DNA of 59,382 bases, taken from contig VHZZ01000034.1 of assembly GCA_009801015.1 (NCBI GenBank), positions 149,384 through 208,765 of the forward strand, read 5' to 3'. Below the pieces are notes generated by a model. It was not told where the DNA came from. It searched no databases and saw only the letters and a list, made by a program, of their open reading frames with translations. Below are positions 24,035 to 34,059 of this stretch, in pieces. The translations under genes and the position numbers were made by a program. This DNA comes from Silene noctiflora. Lineage: Eukaryota; Streptophyta; Magnoliopsida; Caryophyllales; Caryophyllaceae. The first letter of the stretch is position 1. Every line of letters starts with the position of its first letter.

Positions 24035-24042
24035 TATATAAA
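24035..24042 (+). promoter_or_regulatory. TATA box of the dioxygenase gene
   Basis: tatataaa lies 82 bases before the chosen ATG at 24117 and only 13 bases before the in-frame ATG at 24048. Transcription would be expected to begin about 30 bases downstream, near 24067, which would leave the 24048 ATG outside the mRNA. Confidence 0.6.
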
Positions 24043-24116
24043 TCTACATGGTCTCTTCATTTTCCAAAACTACTACCCAAAATCCCACAAAAACAAATAT
24101 CAAAAAAAAAAAAAAC

Positions 24117-27100
24117 ATGTCGGAGTCGAATATCGAGTCATACCCACCTTTATTCCGACCATCAAACAACCCGACCCAAAAACCAGACACGAATAACCAG
24201 CAGATAAAACTCGATACCTCTAGTAACAACATAGACATGTTGCCTATAGTTGATATGGAACATTTCGAGTCATACCCACCATTATTCCGACCAACAAACA
24301 ATCCGACCCAAAAACCAGACACGGAAAACCAGCAAATAAAACTCGATACCTCTAGTAACAACATAGACATGTTGCCTATAGTTGATATGCAACATTTGGA
24401 CCTAGACTACCTTGACAAAGTATGCAAAGAATGGGGAATATTTCGTTTAGTAAATCACGAAATTCCTATAAATCTTTTGAAATTATTACAAGAACATGCC
24501 AAAAAAATATTTGATATACCTTATGAAATTAAACAAGAATTTGTTAGTAATTGTCCTATTAATTATTTTTGGGGTACCCCTGCCCTTACACAAGAAGGGG
24601 AGGCGGTACGTAGACGAGTTTCAGGTCATAATTTTGATTGGATGGAAGGTTTTAATGTGCCCTTTACACAACTTTGTAATTTTCATCCTTTAATCGATGA
24701 TCATCCCTCGTTTAATGCTTTCAGGTTTGCCTTCTAAGCCTTGTTTTCTTCTCCTCTATCGGTTATTCTTACTTGTGACATCTCATAACCACATTTTCTT
24801 TATATTAGTATCGGTTATGAGATGTCACAAGGAATTTGTGCTCCTCTAACAAACATTTTTAGGAAATTATATTTAATTTAATTGTTTTTTTTTTTGTTAG
24901 AAATATTTTAGTGTGCATTAAGTTGGTGATATTTTGTTTAATTTGCATGGCATAATTTTAGGACAACTTTTGTGACCTATTTACTCAAGTAATACTCGAT
25001 ATGTAGCAAGTTTACGTTTACTTTATTTTATAATAGAAAAATAAAATTAAGTAAATAATTGATTGGGATGGGAAGATTACTTAGATATAAGATTTTTAAG
25101 ACTTACGTCTTTGAAAGAAATATTGAAATTTGTATAAAAACTCGTCATTTTCATTAATTAAAACTTGGTTATAGGTATTCTTGTGTTTTATTTTATTTTG
25201 ATATTTTAGGTATTTTACTTGGAAACATTTTCTTTTATGTTTTATTTTTTATATTTTTTTACTTAACCATCCTTATCTAATTGTAAAGTTTCTTTAATAA
25301 TGAAAAAAAAAAGGTCCAAATATAAAATGGTTTCATACATGAGACCAAGGTTACCGAGTTCACTCAGTGTCCTACGAATCGCGAATTGTTAAAAGCGAAT
25401 TCTATCATGTTACTTACTGAAAATACATATAATATACATTCTATAAGAGCAAATCGCAAATTAGTAACGACGGATTTAACAATGTTTATGTCATTATGGG
25501 TAGCAATATATATTGATATTGATAGACATAAAAGTACTAAAAGTGGTCACAAATTAGAACAAAGAAACCAATAATTGAGACGCATGCCATTAAATTAAAG
25601 ATAGTACATGCACTAGTTTGACAACTACCAACACTTGTAGTTTAATGATAAAATAATTTGTAATATTACCATTTAATGATAACTAGTACAGATCCCGCGT
25701 AATGTATGCGCGATATACAGAATTTTTAGTTTTTTAGTGTATTAAATTTGCACCCTATAAATATGTTAAGGTGTGATTTTTTTTTTGTCATGAAACAAAT
25801 AGTAAGTAGGTGTCAAATTATTATCTACAGTAATATATTATTGCATTATTAAAAAATTTAGCAACTTATAATTTATAGTTTAATACCAATTTTAATTTAT
25901 TTTAATGAAAAAATCATAATTATGAATCTAATTAACTGATTAGAGTTTAATTATAAGAATATATATTCATTGAAAATATAATAATGTAATGAAATAAAGT
26001 TTTCTTTATTACCTTATTTAGCTATATATCTTCTGAAGAAAAATTCGGAGAATTTTTATTCTCTTAGTAGTAAGGGGGATTAGACAATTTTTTTTTACTA
26101 TTGCGTAGACAACTATATTTGAATCTATTTTACCATTAAAATAAATATTACCGTCTTAAACAAAATTAAATTTTGTATTAGTAGTTTGGTACTCATATTT
26201 GATACATTTAATCAAGTTTGAGTAATATTATCAATGGTAAACAAATAGTTAAGACGGAAAAAGTATGTATTTTAGCAGTAATTACAACATATTTAGATCA
26301 ATTGCTTGCTAATCCGATATACTACTGTTTTAGTTGGTAATTATATTTCCGGAACTCTACGTGATAAAGTTCTTTTTCCTCATAATTCCGGAATCTCGTA
26401 CACCCACAATTTAGGTTATTTGGGCTTCATCTTTAGAGTTTCTGAACCATTGTAATCCAAACCCAATATGTCGTACTTTATTCTTTAGGCCAAATTGTCC
26501 TTAAAATAATAAATATAGTACCTTACCATATTTAGGCGCTAACAACTACATTTCCAGAAAATTATTGGAAGAATACAGTGAGTTCATAACCAAAACCGCG
26601 ATGATTATATACGAAGCAATGATCAAAAGCCTTAAACTTGATATACAAGTAGCTAGAAGAAACATAGACGAGTTATCGGGACTACTGCGAGTATACCGAT
26701 ACCCAAAACATAATAATGTCGACGAGGTAAAGGGGTTACATGTACACACCGATAGCTCAATTCTATCGATATTGAGCGAAAATGAAGTGAGTGGCCTCAA
26801 ATTTCTCAAGAATGATCGTTGGTACGATGTGCAACCCGTTCCAGGCACATTGATTGTCAATCTTGGAGATATGATGCAGGTAAATATGTCGTATTTCAAC
26901 CAAACAACTTTTATTATTTAAACGATTTAATTGAACTTGCAACCACTACAAGGAAAAAGTCACTTAGCAACCAACCTATTTAGTTGCTAATGAGGATAAA
27001 TTTTTCACTAATGGCATTTAACGAGCAATTAGCGACTAATTTTCAGTGGTCGCCATAGGCTCAGACGCCAATTTGATTTGGTTACTAAATTAGTCGCTAA

Positions 27101-27682
27101 TTAGCGACTAGCTTGTTATTAGTTGGTACTTAGCATCTAATGCTTGCAAGTTTGCAACAAATGTTAAGGTGGTTGCTAATTAGCGACCAACTTGTAAGTG
27201 GTTACTAATTAGCAACTAATAAGTGAGTAGTCGCAAAAGTTGGTCTAAACGGCCTTTTTCTTGTAGTGAACGGTGAACCACTTATAATCAATTGGTTGTT
27301 ACAAATGTCAGCTAAGTTAGTTAGTAGAAGCGCTCGCCTCTGCTGAAAATTGAAAAGTACGAAGTTTTTAGTTAAATGTCCGAACTTTTTCCAAATTTAC
27401 CGTATGAAATTACTTGTTTATTCTCGCTGAATCTTTTCACGGAGCATGTGTATGTCCATCCAGGTGGTGAGTGATGACAAGTACAAAAGCGTGAAGCACA
27501 AGGTAGAGTTAAACAAGCACAAAGAGAGATTATCAATTTGTTACTTTGTATTTCCAGAGAAAAATACTTTGATACACAGTTCTAATTACAAGCCTTTTAC
27601 TTACAATGATTTTCGAGCTCAAGTTCAACTCGATTTACAAACTGTTGGTCACAAGATAGCACTTGAAAGCTTCAAGCTATGA
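24117..27682 (+). CDS. 2-oxoglutarate/Fe(II)-dependent dioxygenase (DOXC class)
   Basis: Three exons, 24117-24724, 26558-26879 and 27464-27682, with GT-AG borders and compatible phases, give 382 residues. The N-terminal DIOX_N part contains LDKVCKEWGIFRLVNHEIP, typical of plant soluble oxygenases. The C-terminal double-stranded beta-helix carries the iron triad His266-x-Asp268 (HVHTDSS) and His322 (VKHKVELN), plus the 2-oxoglutarate-binding Arg332-x-Ser334 (ERLSI). Such enzymes hydroxylate or desaturate hormones and specialised metabolites. The substrate cannot be told from sequence alone, although the GA-oxidase/SRG1-like part of the family is plausible. I chose the ATG at 24117 because a TATA box sits only 13 bases before the ATG at 24048. 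An unusual in-frame 132-bp duplication lies in exon 1. Intron 1 holds a Helitron and intron 2 a CACTA MITE. Confidence 0.9.
24133..24396 (+). repeat. In-frame 132-bp tandem duplication in exon 1
   Basis: Units 24133-24264 and 24265-24396 are nearly identical. Each encodes 44 residues running from ESYPPLFRP to NNIDMLPIVDM. Since 132 is a multiple of three, the frame is kept. Confidence 0.92.
25683..26079 (-). mobile_element. Non-autonomous Helitron, group 1, in dioxygenase intron 1
   Basis: On the minus strand it starts TCCCCCTTACTACTAAGAG after A and ends with a gcgcatacattacgcggg-type hairpin, then CTAG and T. Confidence 0.78.
26944..27268. mobile_element. CACTA-type MITE in dioxygenase intron 2
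   Basis: Starts CACTACAAGGAAAAAG and ends CTTTTTCTTGTAGTG, perfect CACTA-type termini. It is flanked by the exact 3-bp duplication AAC at 26941-26943 and 27269-27271. The interior is built from repeated ttagcgacta/ttagcaaccaa motifs in both orientations. Confidence 0.9.
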
Positions 27683-28197
27683 TCAGTCGTGGGGAGCTAG
27701 CAGAAGCGGTCGCCTTGCTGAATAATAGAAAAATGAAAAAATCGAAGGTTTTAGTAGAAGTTTATTAATGTATTTCTTGTTGGTTTACTCTGTTATATTA
27801 GTAGTTCGTTCTGTAATATCAACTATATAACAATAATGAAATTCACAAGTTATTGTTAGTAATAAGGTTGTTTAGAACTTCAGGTGACTCTAAGAGTCCG
27901 TTTTTATTATGAGAACCAACTTATTAAATACGAAGTTAAAGTATTCACACTAGTTTTTTTGATGTGAGGTTGTTGTCAGATACGGTTCTAGGATTTGATG
28001 GAAGCGGGTGCGTAAAAATTTTTAACAATGAAAATATCGAGTTATATGAAAAATAATATTGTGTAGTTGGACAAAATGTATGATATATAACATCAAACAG
28101 AAATTGTTCAATACAAGAATAGAACCCATGACTTCTAACTCAAAAATAGTCTTAATAACCGCAGATATTTTCGTAAAAATTGTTCAATATAAATAAA
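27683..28197. other. Spacer downstream of the dioxygenase
   Basis: Holds the presumed 3' untranslated region of the dioxygenase. No further gene or element end was recognised. Confidence 0.4.
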
Positions 28198-28640
28198 GAG
28201 TAAATTATCAATAACTCCCTTTTAAAATACACTTTTTAAAACTTACTCCCTTTTAAAAAAAGTTTAAAAATTACATCCACAATATTGCAAAAATTTAGAA
28301 ATTGCCCCCAAACCCCTATTTTTGCATTTTTATGACAAAAATGCCCCTTATTTTATTTCTTATATGACGAGTACGGTGATGAGGTTTGGGCGGAGGATTG
28401 TGGTGGTTAGCCGTGAAGTCTTTGGGTGGTTGAAAGGTGGACGGAGTTGTAAATTGTAATGGAGTTGGGTAGTAATATGAAAAAAATAAGGGGTATTTTC
28501 GTCATAAAAAGACAAATATAGGGGTCTGGTAGCAATTTTTAAATTCTCGCAATGTTTTGGGTGTAATTTTTAAACTTTTTTTTAAAAGGGATTTAATTTT
28601 AAAAAGTGTATTTTAAAATGGAGTATTTGATAATTTACTC
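28198..28640. mobile_element. Long-TIR foldback element
   Basis: Both ends begin GAGTAAATTATCAA and the inverted arms match over more than 100 bp, with about 120 bp of unique sequence in the middle. Flanks ATAAATAAA (28189-28197) and ATAAACAAA (28641-28649) look like a 9-bp target duplication with one mismatch, suggesting a Mutator-type origin. Confidence 0.8.
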
Positions 28641-28649
28641 ATAAACAAA

Positions 28650-28880
28650 TGATTAGAACGAAATAAAAGAAATACGAATATTTTCGTCTCAATCATCAAT
28701 CATTGTAAACAAATAATAGGAATGAAAGAAGTACAAATATTCCCGTCTCAATCATCAATATAAACAAATAATTGGGACGAAAAAAGTACAGATATTTCCG
28801 CCACAATGATATTTCCGTCACAATTATCAATCAATGTAAACAAATGATTCGAATGAAAGAAGTCGAAATATTTCCTAAAT
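28650..28880. repeat. Degenerate tandem repeat of about 60 bp
   Basis: Around four copies of a unit containing cgtctcaatcatcaat, gtaaacaaat and gaaagaagtacaaatat. Confidence 0.7.
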
Positions 28881-28915
28881 TAAACTAGTAAAAATTTCCT
28901 ATATTATTTAATATT

Positions 28916-29101
28916 GGGCAATTCTCATTTGTGACGGACGTATCCGTCACAAATGAGAAGACGGGTACCACTTTTACTCATAAAAGACCCATGAGAGGAG
29001 AGATGAAAGCAAGTGGAGGGGTGCCCCACCTTTTGCTTTATTCGTTTTGTGAGTGACATTACCCGTCACAAATACCGACCCGTCACAAGGGAGACGCTTT
29101 G
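28916..29101 (-). mobile_element. MULE-type MITE, family B, with perfect 9-bp target duplication
   Basis: Contains ttctcatttgtgacggacg near the left end and finishes gggagacgctttg. It is flanked by TTTAATATT at 28907-28915 and 29102-29110, a perfect 9-bp duplication. It lies about 200 bp upstream of the start codon at 29299, so it is probably in that gene's promoter or 5' leader. Confidence 0.88.
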
Positions 29102-29298
29102 TTTAATATTTACTATCATCTCACTTTCCTAATCTCTGTAGATTTCTATCAATCATTCATGCATATATTCAGATTATCTTCTATTAATACCAACAACACT
29201 TTTCACTATTTTCCCCTAAATCTCCGCCCCTTTTCAAGAACCCTAGAAATCAAAATCAAAATCAAAGTCAAACCCAGAAAACCCTTTTCAATCAAAAG

Positions 29299-32200
29299 AT
29301 GAGGAAACACAAATTCACAAGAAAATGTGGTGAAGAGTATAATGTAGTGATTTCAAGAAAAAGGAAGATACACAAAGATTTTGAATGTTATGATTTTAAA
29401 GTTATTTCTAAGTATAATCCAAAAGCTATATTTAAGTATTTAAATTCAAACAGAAAAAATGATTTGAAAACAACTAAATTTAGGGATCAAGCTAGAATGC
29501 ATTTATCTGCAATTGGTTGGAGCTTTTGGTCTAAGGTTAAACGAGGGCATGATGAATGGCGGTACGATTCGCCGTCTGGTAAAACTTATTATTCGTTAAA
29601 TACTGCATGTCAAGCAATTTCAAATGGGGTTGAATCGAATTTTAGTGATTCTGTATGTTCTGATGTTGATGATGATGATGATGATGATGATGATAGTGAT
29701 AGTGATACCCTTTTAGTTGATTGTGATGAAAACCCTAGAAATTGTGGAATTTTTGGGAAAGATGGGGATTTGGGGGATGATGATGATTTTTGTAATGTAG
29801 ATGATGATGAAACCCTTTTAGCTGATTGTGAAAATGTTTCCAAAAATTGTGATTTGGGGGATTCTTTTAGTTATAATGTAGTTGATCATGCAAAAGTTTC
29901 GAAATATCGCGAATTTGTAGGGAAAGATGGAGATTTGAGGTTAAGAAAGCGTAGGGAGAAGAGAACTAGGTATGCATGTGCAGGAAGTGAAGTTCAGGAA
30001 GTTGAAGATGAGTGTAGGTTTAGTAGTGATAGCTTGGATGATGAATATTGTACTGTAAAATTGAAATCCGGGCTAGTTTCGAAGAAAAGAAAGCAAAAAT
30101 CGACTAGGGTTCTTCGATCAAGCAAAAGGGTACGTCAATTGGGGGCTTATAGTGGATCAAAGAACCCTAGGACTGTTCTGTCATGGTTGATTGAGAACAA
30201 TGCAGTTGTGCCAAGGTCGAAATTGTATTATTTGAAGGAAAATAGTGATGTGCCCTTGAATGAAGGAAGGATTTCGAGTGACGGGATTAAGTGTAATTGT
30301 TGTCAAAAGTTGTTTAGTTTAACTGGTTTTCAGGCTCATGTTACTGGTAATAACATTTGTAGGCCAGCTGAGAATTTGTTCTTAGGAAATGGGAAATCTT
30401 TGGTGAGTTGTCAGGTGGAGTTGATGAGGAAGAAGATTATGAGGTTCGATCAAGGACCAGCAGTCCGGGCTTCTGGAACCGGATCTAGGTCTAAGTTTAG
30501 GTCGCTGGCGGGGTTGGGGTCTGAGAACTGTAATGACTATGTTTGCTCAATCTGTCATTATGGTGGTGACCTGATTTGTTGTGATAGATGTCCATCTTCG
30601 TTCCATGCAACCTGCCTTAATATTGAGGTGGGTTTTCTGTTGAGTTTATCTGTAATTTTCTAATTAATGTTGGGAAGATTTGCTGAGGATAATCCGGAGT
30701 TTGTCTGATCCGTCAGAATAAATCTCGAAAATTTGCTTCATTTATTCTGATTTTGCACTATTTTAGAGCGATATCCGACACAATCTATGATGAGTAGACC
30801 TTCATGCATTGTCTAGATTATACAGAAAATATGATAGATTTTATGTGATTTCCATTTACTGGTAAAAGATGGTGCAAAATCAGAACTAATAAAGCAACTT
30901 GGGATGGTTTTGGAAAGAGTTGATCTTGAATTAATTATGTCTGATGAGATGAACTTTGGATTATTGTTGGTTATTTTTTCGTAATGTTGTGTTAAAGTTA
31001 TCTTTGGTACTGATATTTACTGTTTTTTTATAGAGCGTTCCTGAAGGTGACTGGTTTTGTCCATGCTGTTGTTGTGGGATTTGTGGTGACAGTCAATTTG
31101 ATAAGTTGTCAGAACAGTTTGCTGATGATAGCCTTCTCCGTTGTCATCAATGTGAACGTCAATGTAAGTTCTGCGATTTTGGTTACCACTAAATTTTGGA
31201 ATGTTTACGATTGTTTCAAATTTTCAGGCTCTTAATGCTGTTAATTCTCTCTTGCAGTTCATGCTCGCTGTAAGAAAGACCGAGGCGTGGTTAGTAGCGA
31301 AGAACATTGGTTTTGCTGCAAAACATGCGAAATGGTATGAACAGTGCATCTTGTTTCATATTATCTTGTGTGTAGAAGATTTTTAAGCATTTCATAACTC
31401 AAATCTTTCAAATTAGGAGTTATTGATTGGTGATACGAATGAACAGCGTTGAAACCTGTCATTTAGAAAGGCTTTATAGTTGTTCATTGTTATTGTCTCC
31501 TTTGTCGGCTCTAACCCATGTTGAATGTTTCAGATGCAGTGGGGCCTCCAGCAGCTTCTTGGCAAACCGATTCTTGTTGGTCATAATTTAACTTGCACCT
31601 TGATCAAACCAATGCAATATCAGACAGAAGATCGTGTAGATTATGATTTGGCCGCCATGGCTGAAAATTATTCCAAGCTCAGTGTTGCTCTTGAAGTAAT
31701 GCATGAGTGTTTTGATCCAGTGAAAGATCCTAAGACTAAGCGAGATCTTGTTGAAGATGTTCTTTTCTGCAGGGGGTGAGTTTCTCTGGTTTCCCGTCAC
31801 AACCATACAAACTAGTGCTAGTCTTGTTTTATCCTGGTTTGTACGTCAACAAATCCCTCAGCCCGTGCATATGATTTTCGTTAATCATGCCTATAAAGGA
31901 AACATTAACAATTGGTTAAGACGACTAAAATTGAATACATGAACTATTTACGGGGAGTATTTTCTCTATCGTGGTCTAACACCGTCCTTTTGAATGATGT
32001 CCAGGTCTAACCTTAACAGATTGAACTTTAGAGGATTCTATACAGTTCTTTTGGAAGGAAATGATGAGATGATTGCAGTGGCCTTATTAAGGTACTTGAT
32101 TAATTCACATTAAATCTAGCAAAGTTTTTCGTCTGAACGAGAACACTTGTGGAATTCTAACCTTGTCTTTCAATTGTTTAGGATCTATGGCGATAAGGTG

Positions 32201-33100
32201 GCTGAAATGCCGCTCATTGGGACGCGTTTTCAGCATCGTCGTCTTGGAATGTGTCGCATCTTGGTGAACGAGATTGAGAAGGTAAATTCCTTATTCTTTG
32301 TGCATTTGTATGTTAACTAAGATAATATTTGCATTGAACATCAGTATAACACAGCGCGGTAAAACAACACAGCGCTTTCTAATGTTTTAACTAGAATTTA
32401 TAAATTAACTGCTTCCGTATATGAATATGTGCACTGTTTTCGTGGTAAGATAGTTTTCTATAGACATCATGGAGATTCCGCCAATTTTAAAGAACTCTTG
32501 GTGAAATTCGACCTTTTTTGGGAATGATTTCATGTCTATTTGTTACGGGAGTATTTATTCGCCTTTCTTTTTCTTTTGTGTATTTTTCAGACACTACTGA
32601 ACCTAGGAGTGCAGAAACTAGTCCTTCCTGCCTCGCCAAGCGTCCTTAACACTTGGACTACTTCATTCGGTTTTACTCCCATTACAGAATCAGACCGATT
32701 AGACTTTCTGGGGTTCACCTTCTTGGATTTCCACGATACCATCATGTGCAAAAAACTCTTAAAGAAACGTCCTAGCCCACGAACCCACCGGTCAAGTAAT
32801 ATGCAGATTATCCTTTATAAACCTACTCAAAATATAGAAGGAAGCAGTATCAATCACGAGGGGAGTAGTAGCATGTCCGGGGTTTCACAAGAAGAACGTC
32901 AAGGAAGTGATAATGTAGACCAAGGGGCACAAGCAAACGTTACTTCAAAAATTTTAGATCATGAAAAGTTGGAAAGCGATAAATGTTCTCTAAAGCTAAA
33001 ATTCTGCATAAGGAAGAACGGGACTGTACTGATGCCTCTGGTTCCTCAAACTAACTACTCTAAATTCGAAGGAAGTTGTAGATTGGTTTCGCCTTTATGA
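29299..33100 (+). CDS. IDM1-like PHD-finger, GNAT-fold chromatin regulator
   Basis: Seven exons, 29299-30627, 31034-31163, 31258-31334, 31534-31775, 32005-32091, 32182-32281 and 32591-33100, with phases that close, give 824 residues. Domains in order: a basic N-terminus with [14 protein letters not shown]; two acidic Asp-rich tracts; a Tify-binding (TDBD/Jas) region starting near [10 protein letters not shown] (about 291); a C4HC3 PHD finger at about 414-456 ([16 protein letters not shown]); a second PHD-like zinc region (CHQCERQFHARC); and a GNAT acetyltransferase fold with the acetyl-CoA loop QHRRLG at 639-644. Arabidopsis IDM1/ROS4 acetylates histone H3 and promotes active DNA demethylation. 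This protein is shorter than IDM1 (about 1190 residues) and may instead match one of its shorter paralogues. The exon 4 acceptor could move 6 bases, to 31540. It is expected to be nuclear. Confidence 0.88.
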
Positions 33101-34059
33101 TTGCACAAGTTCGAGCTCCTAAGTTTTGGCTACAATGAGGATTGGTATTACTCAGGCCGTGTTTGGTTGAGGGATGATTCCTTTGAAGCAGCTTTGTAAC
33201 GCGTGGAGTTTATTCAAGTGCAAATTTATGTTGCGGTTCTCTTCTGTTAGGCTCTTGTATAGTTGTATAGTTGCTGTTTTAGACAAATGTATATATCGGT
33301 TCTTTGGCCGAGGGCTAATTTTGAGTTAATTTTACGGTGTGTAAGTTCTCAGCGGAAACTCCAGCAGTCGATATCTGAATTGTATCTGTTTAATTGATTC
33401 TGACGTATGTCTATGCTTGGACCGAGCTTCAACTTGGAATCTGATACAACCCTTGTATACTCCGAAAGCTTGCTCATCTTACCGTCCAGGAGGTCTGGTT
33501 TAAGACGATTTAATTTAAGACCACTCGCAAGTCGCAACCCTAATTAAATTTTCGATCAAGATATATGAAGCATCAACTATTCATATATCTAGGAGAATAA
33601 CTTTTGTGTTTTGTGGTTGATATGTAGATTCATTTCGACACATTATGAAACATTTAGGAAGCCACAAGTCCGAAAATGCCAATCAACCAATTGACAACTC
33701 AACTTTACAAACATTTGGGGCTCCGAGTGGAAGATACAATCTCAGAAAAACGATAAAGTTTCTTCTGTATGAAAAAATCTTACAAATTACAATAATCTAT
33801 CAAATATACATCTCAGGTAATAATTTAAGAATCGCGTAATGTTTGTATGTTGAGCCTTGAATTGTATCCCAGCTGAACTATATAATATCAAGTTCAAAAT
33901 TGGAAGAGGGTCAAAACTTTTGCAGTTCGGTCTATGGACATATGACTTGGTATAGAAAAGACCAAAAGTATAGGGAGTAAAAGTTTTCTCCGAGCACCAA
34001 ACTCGTCTCAGTCAAGATTTTCAAATGGCACTTGAAATCTCACCTTGCCTTGAAGAAAT
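33101..34059. other. Spacer between convergent genes
   Basis: The IDM1-like gene ends from the left and the KUP7-like gene from the right, so both 3' untranslated regions must lie here. No other gene is supported. Confidence 0.5.

Noticed and set aside
24048-24116. Upstream in-frame ATG of the dioxygenase
   Set aside because: A TATA box only 13 bases before it places it outside the expected mRNA, and the added residues are a low-complexity Lys/Thr stretch.
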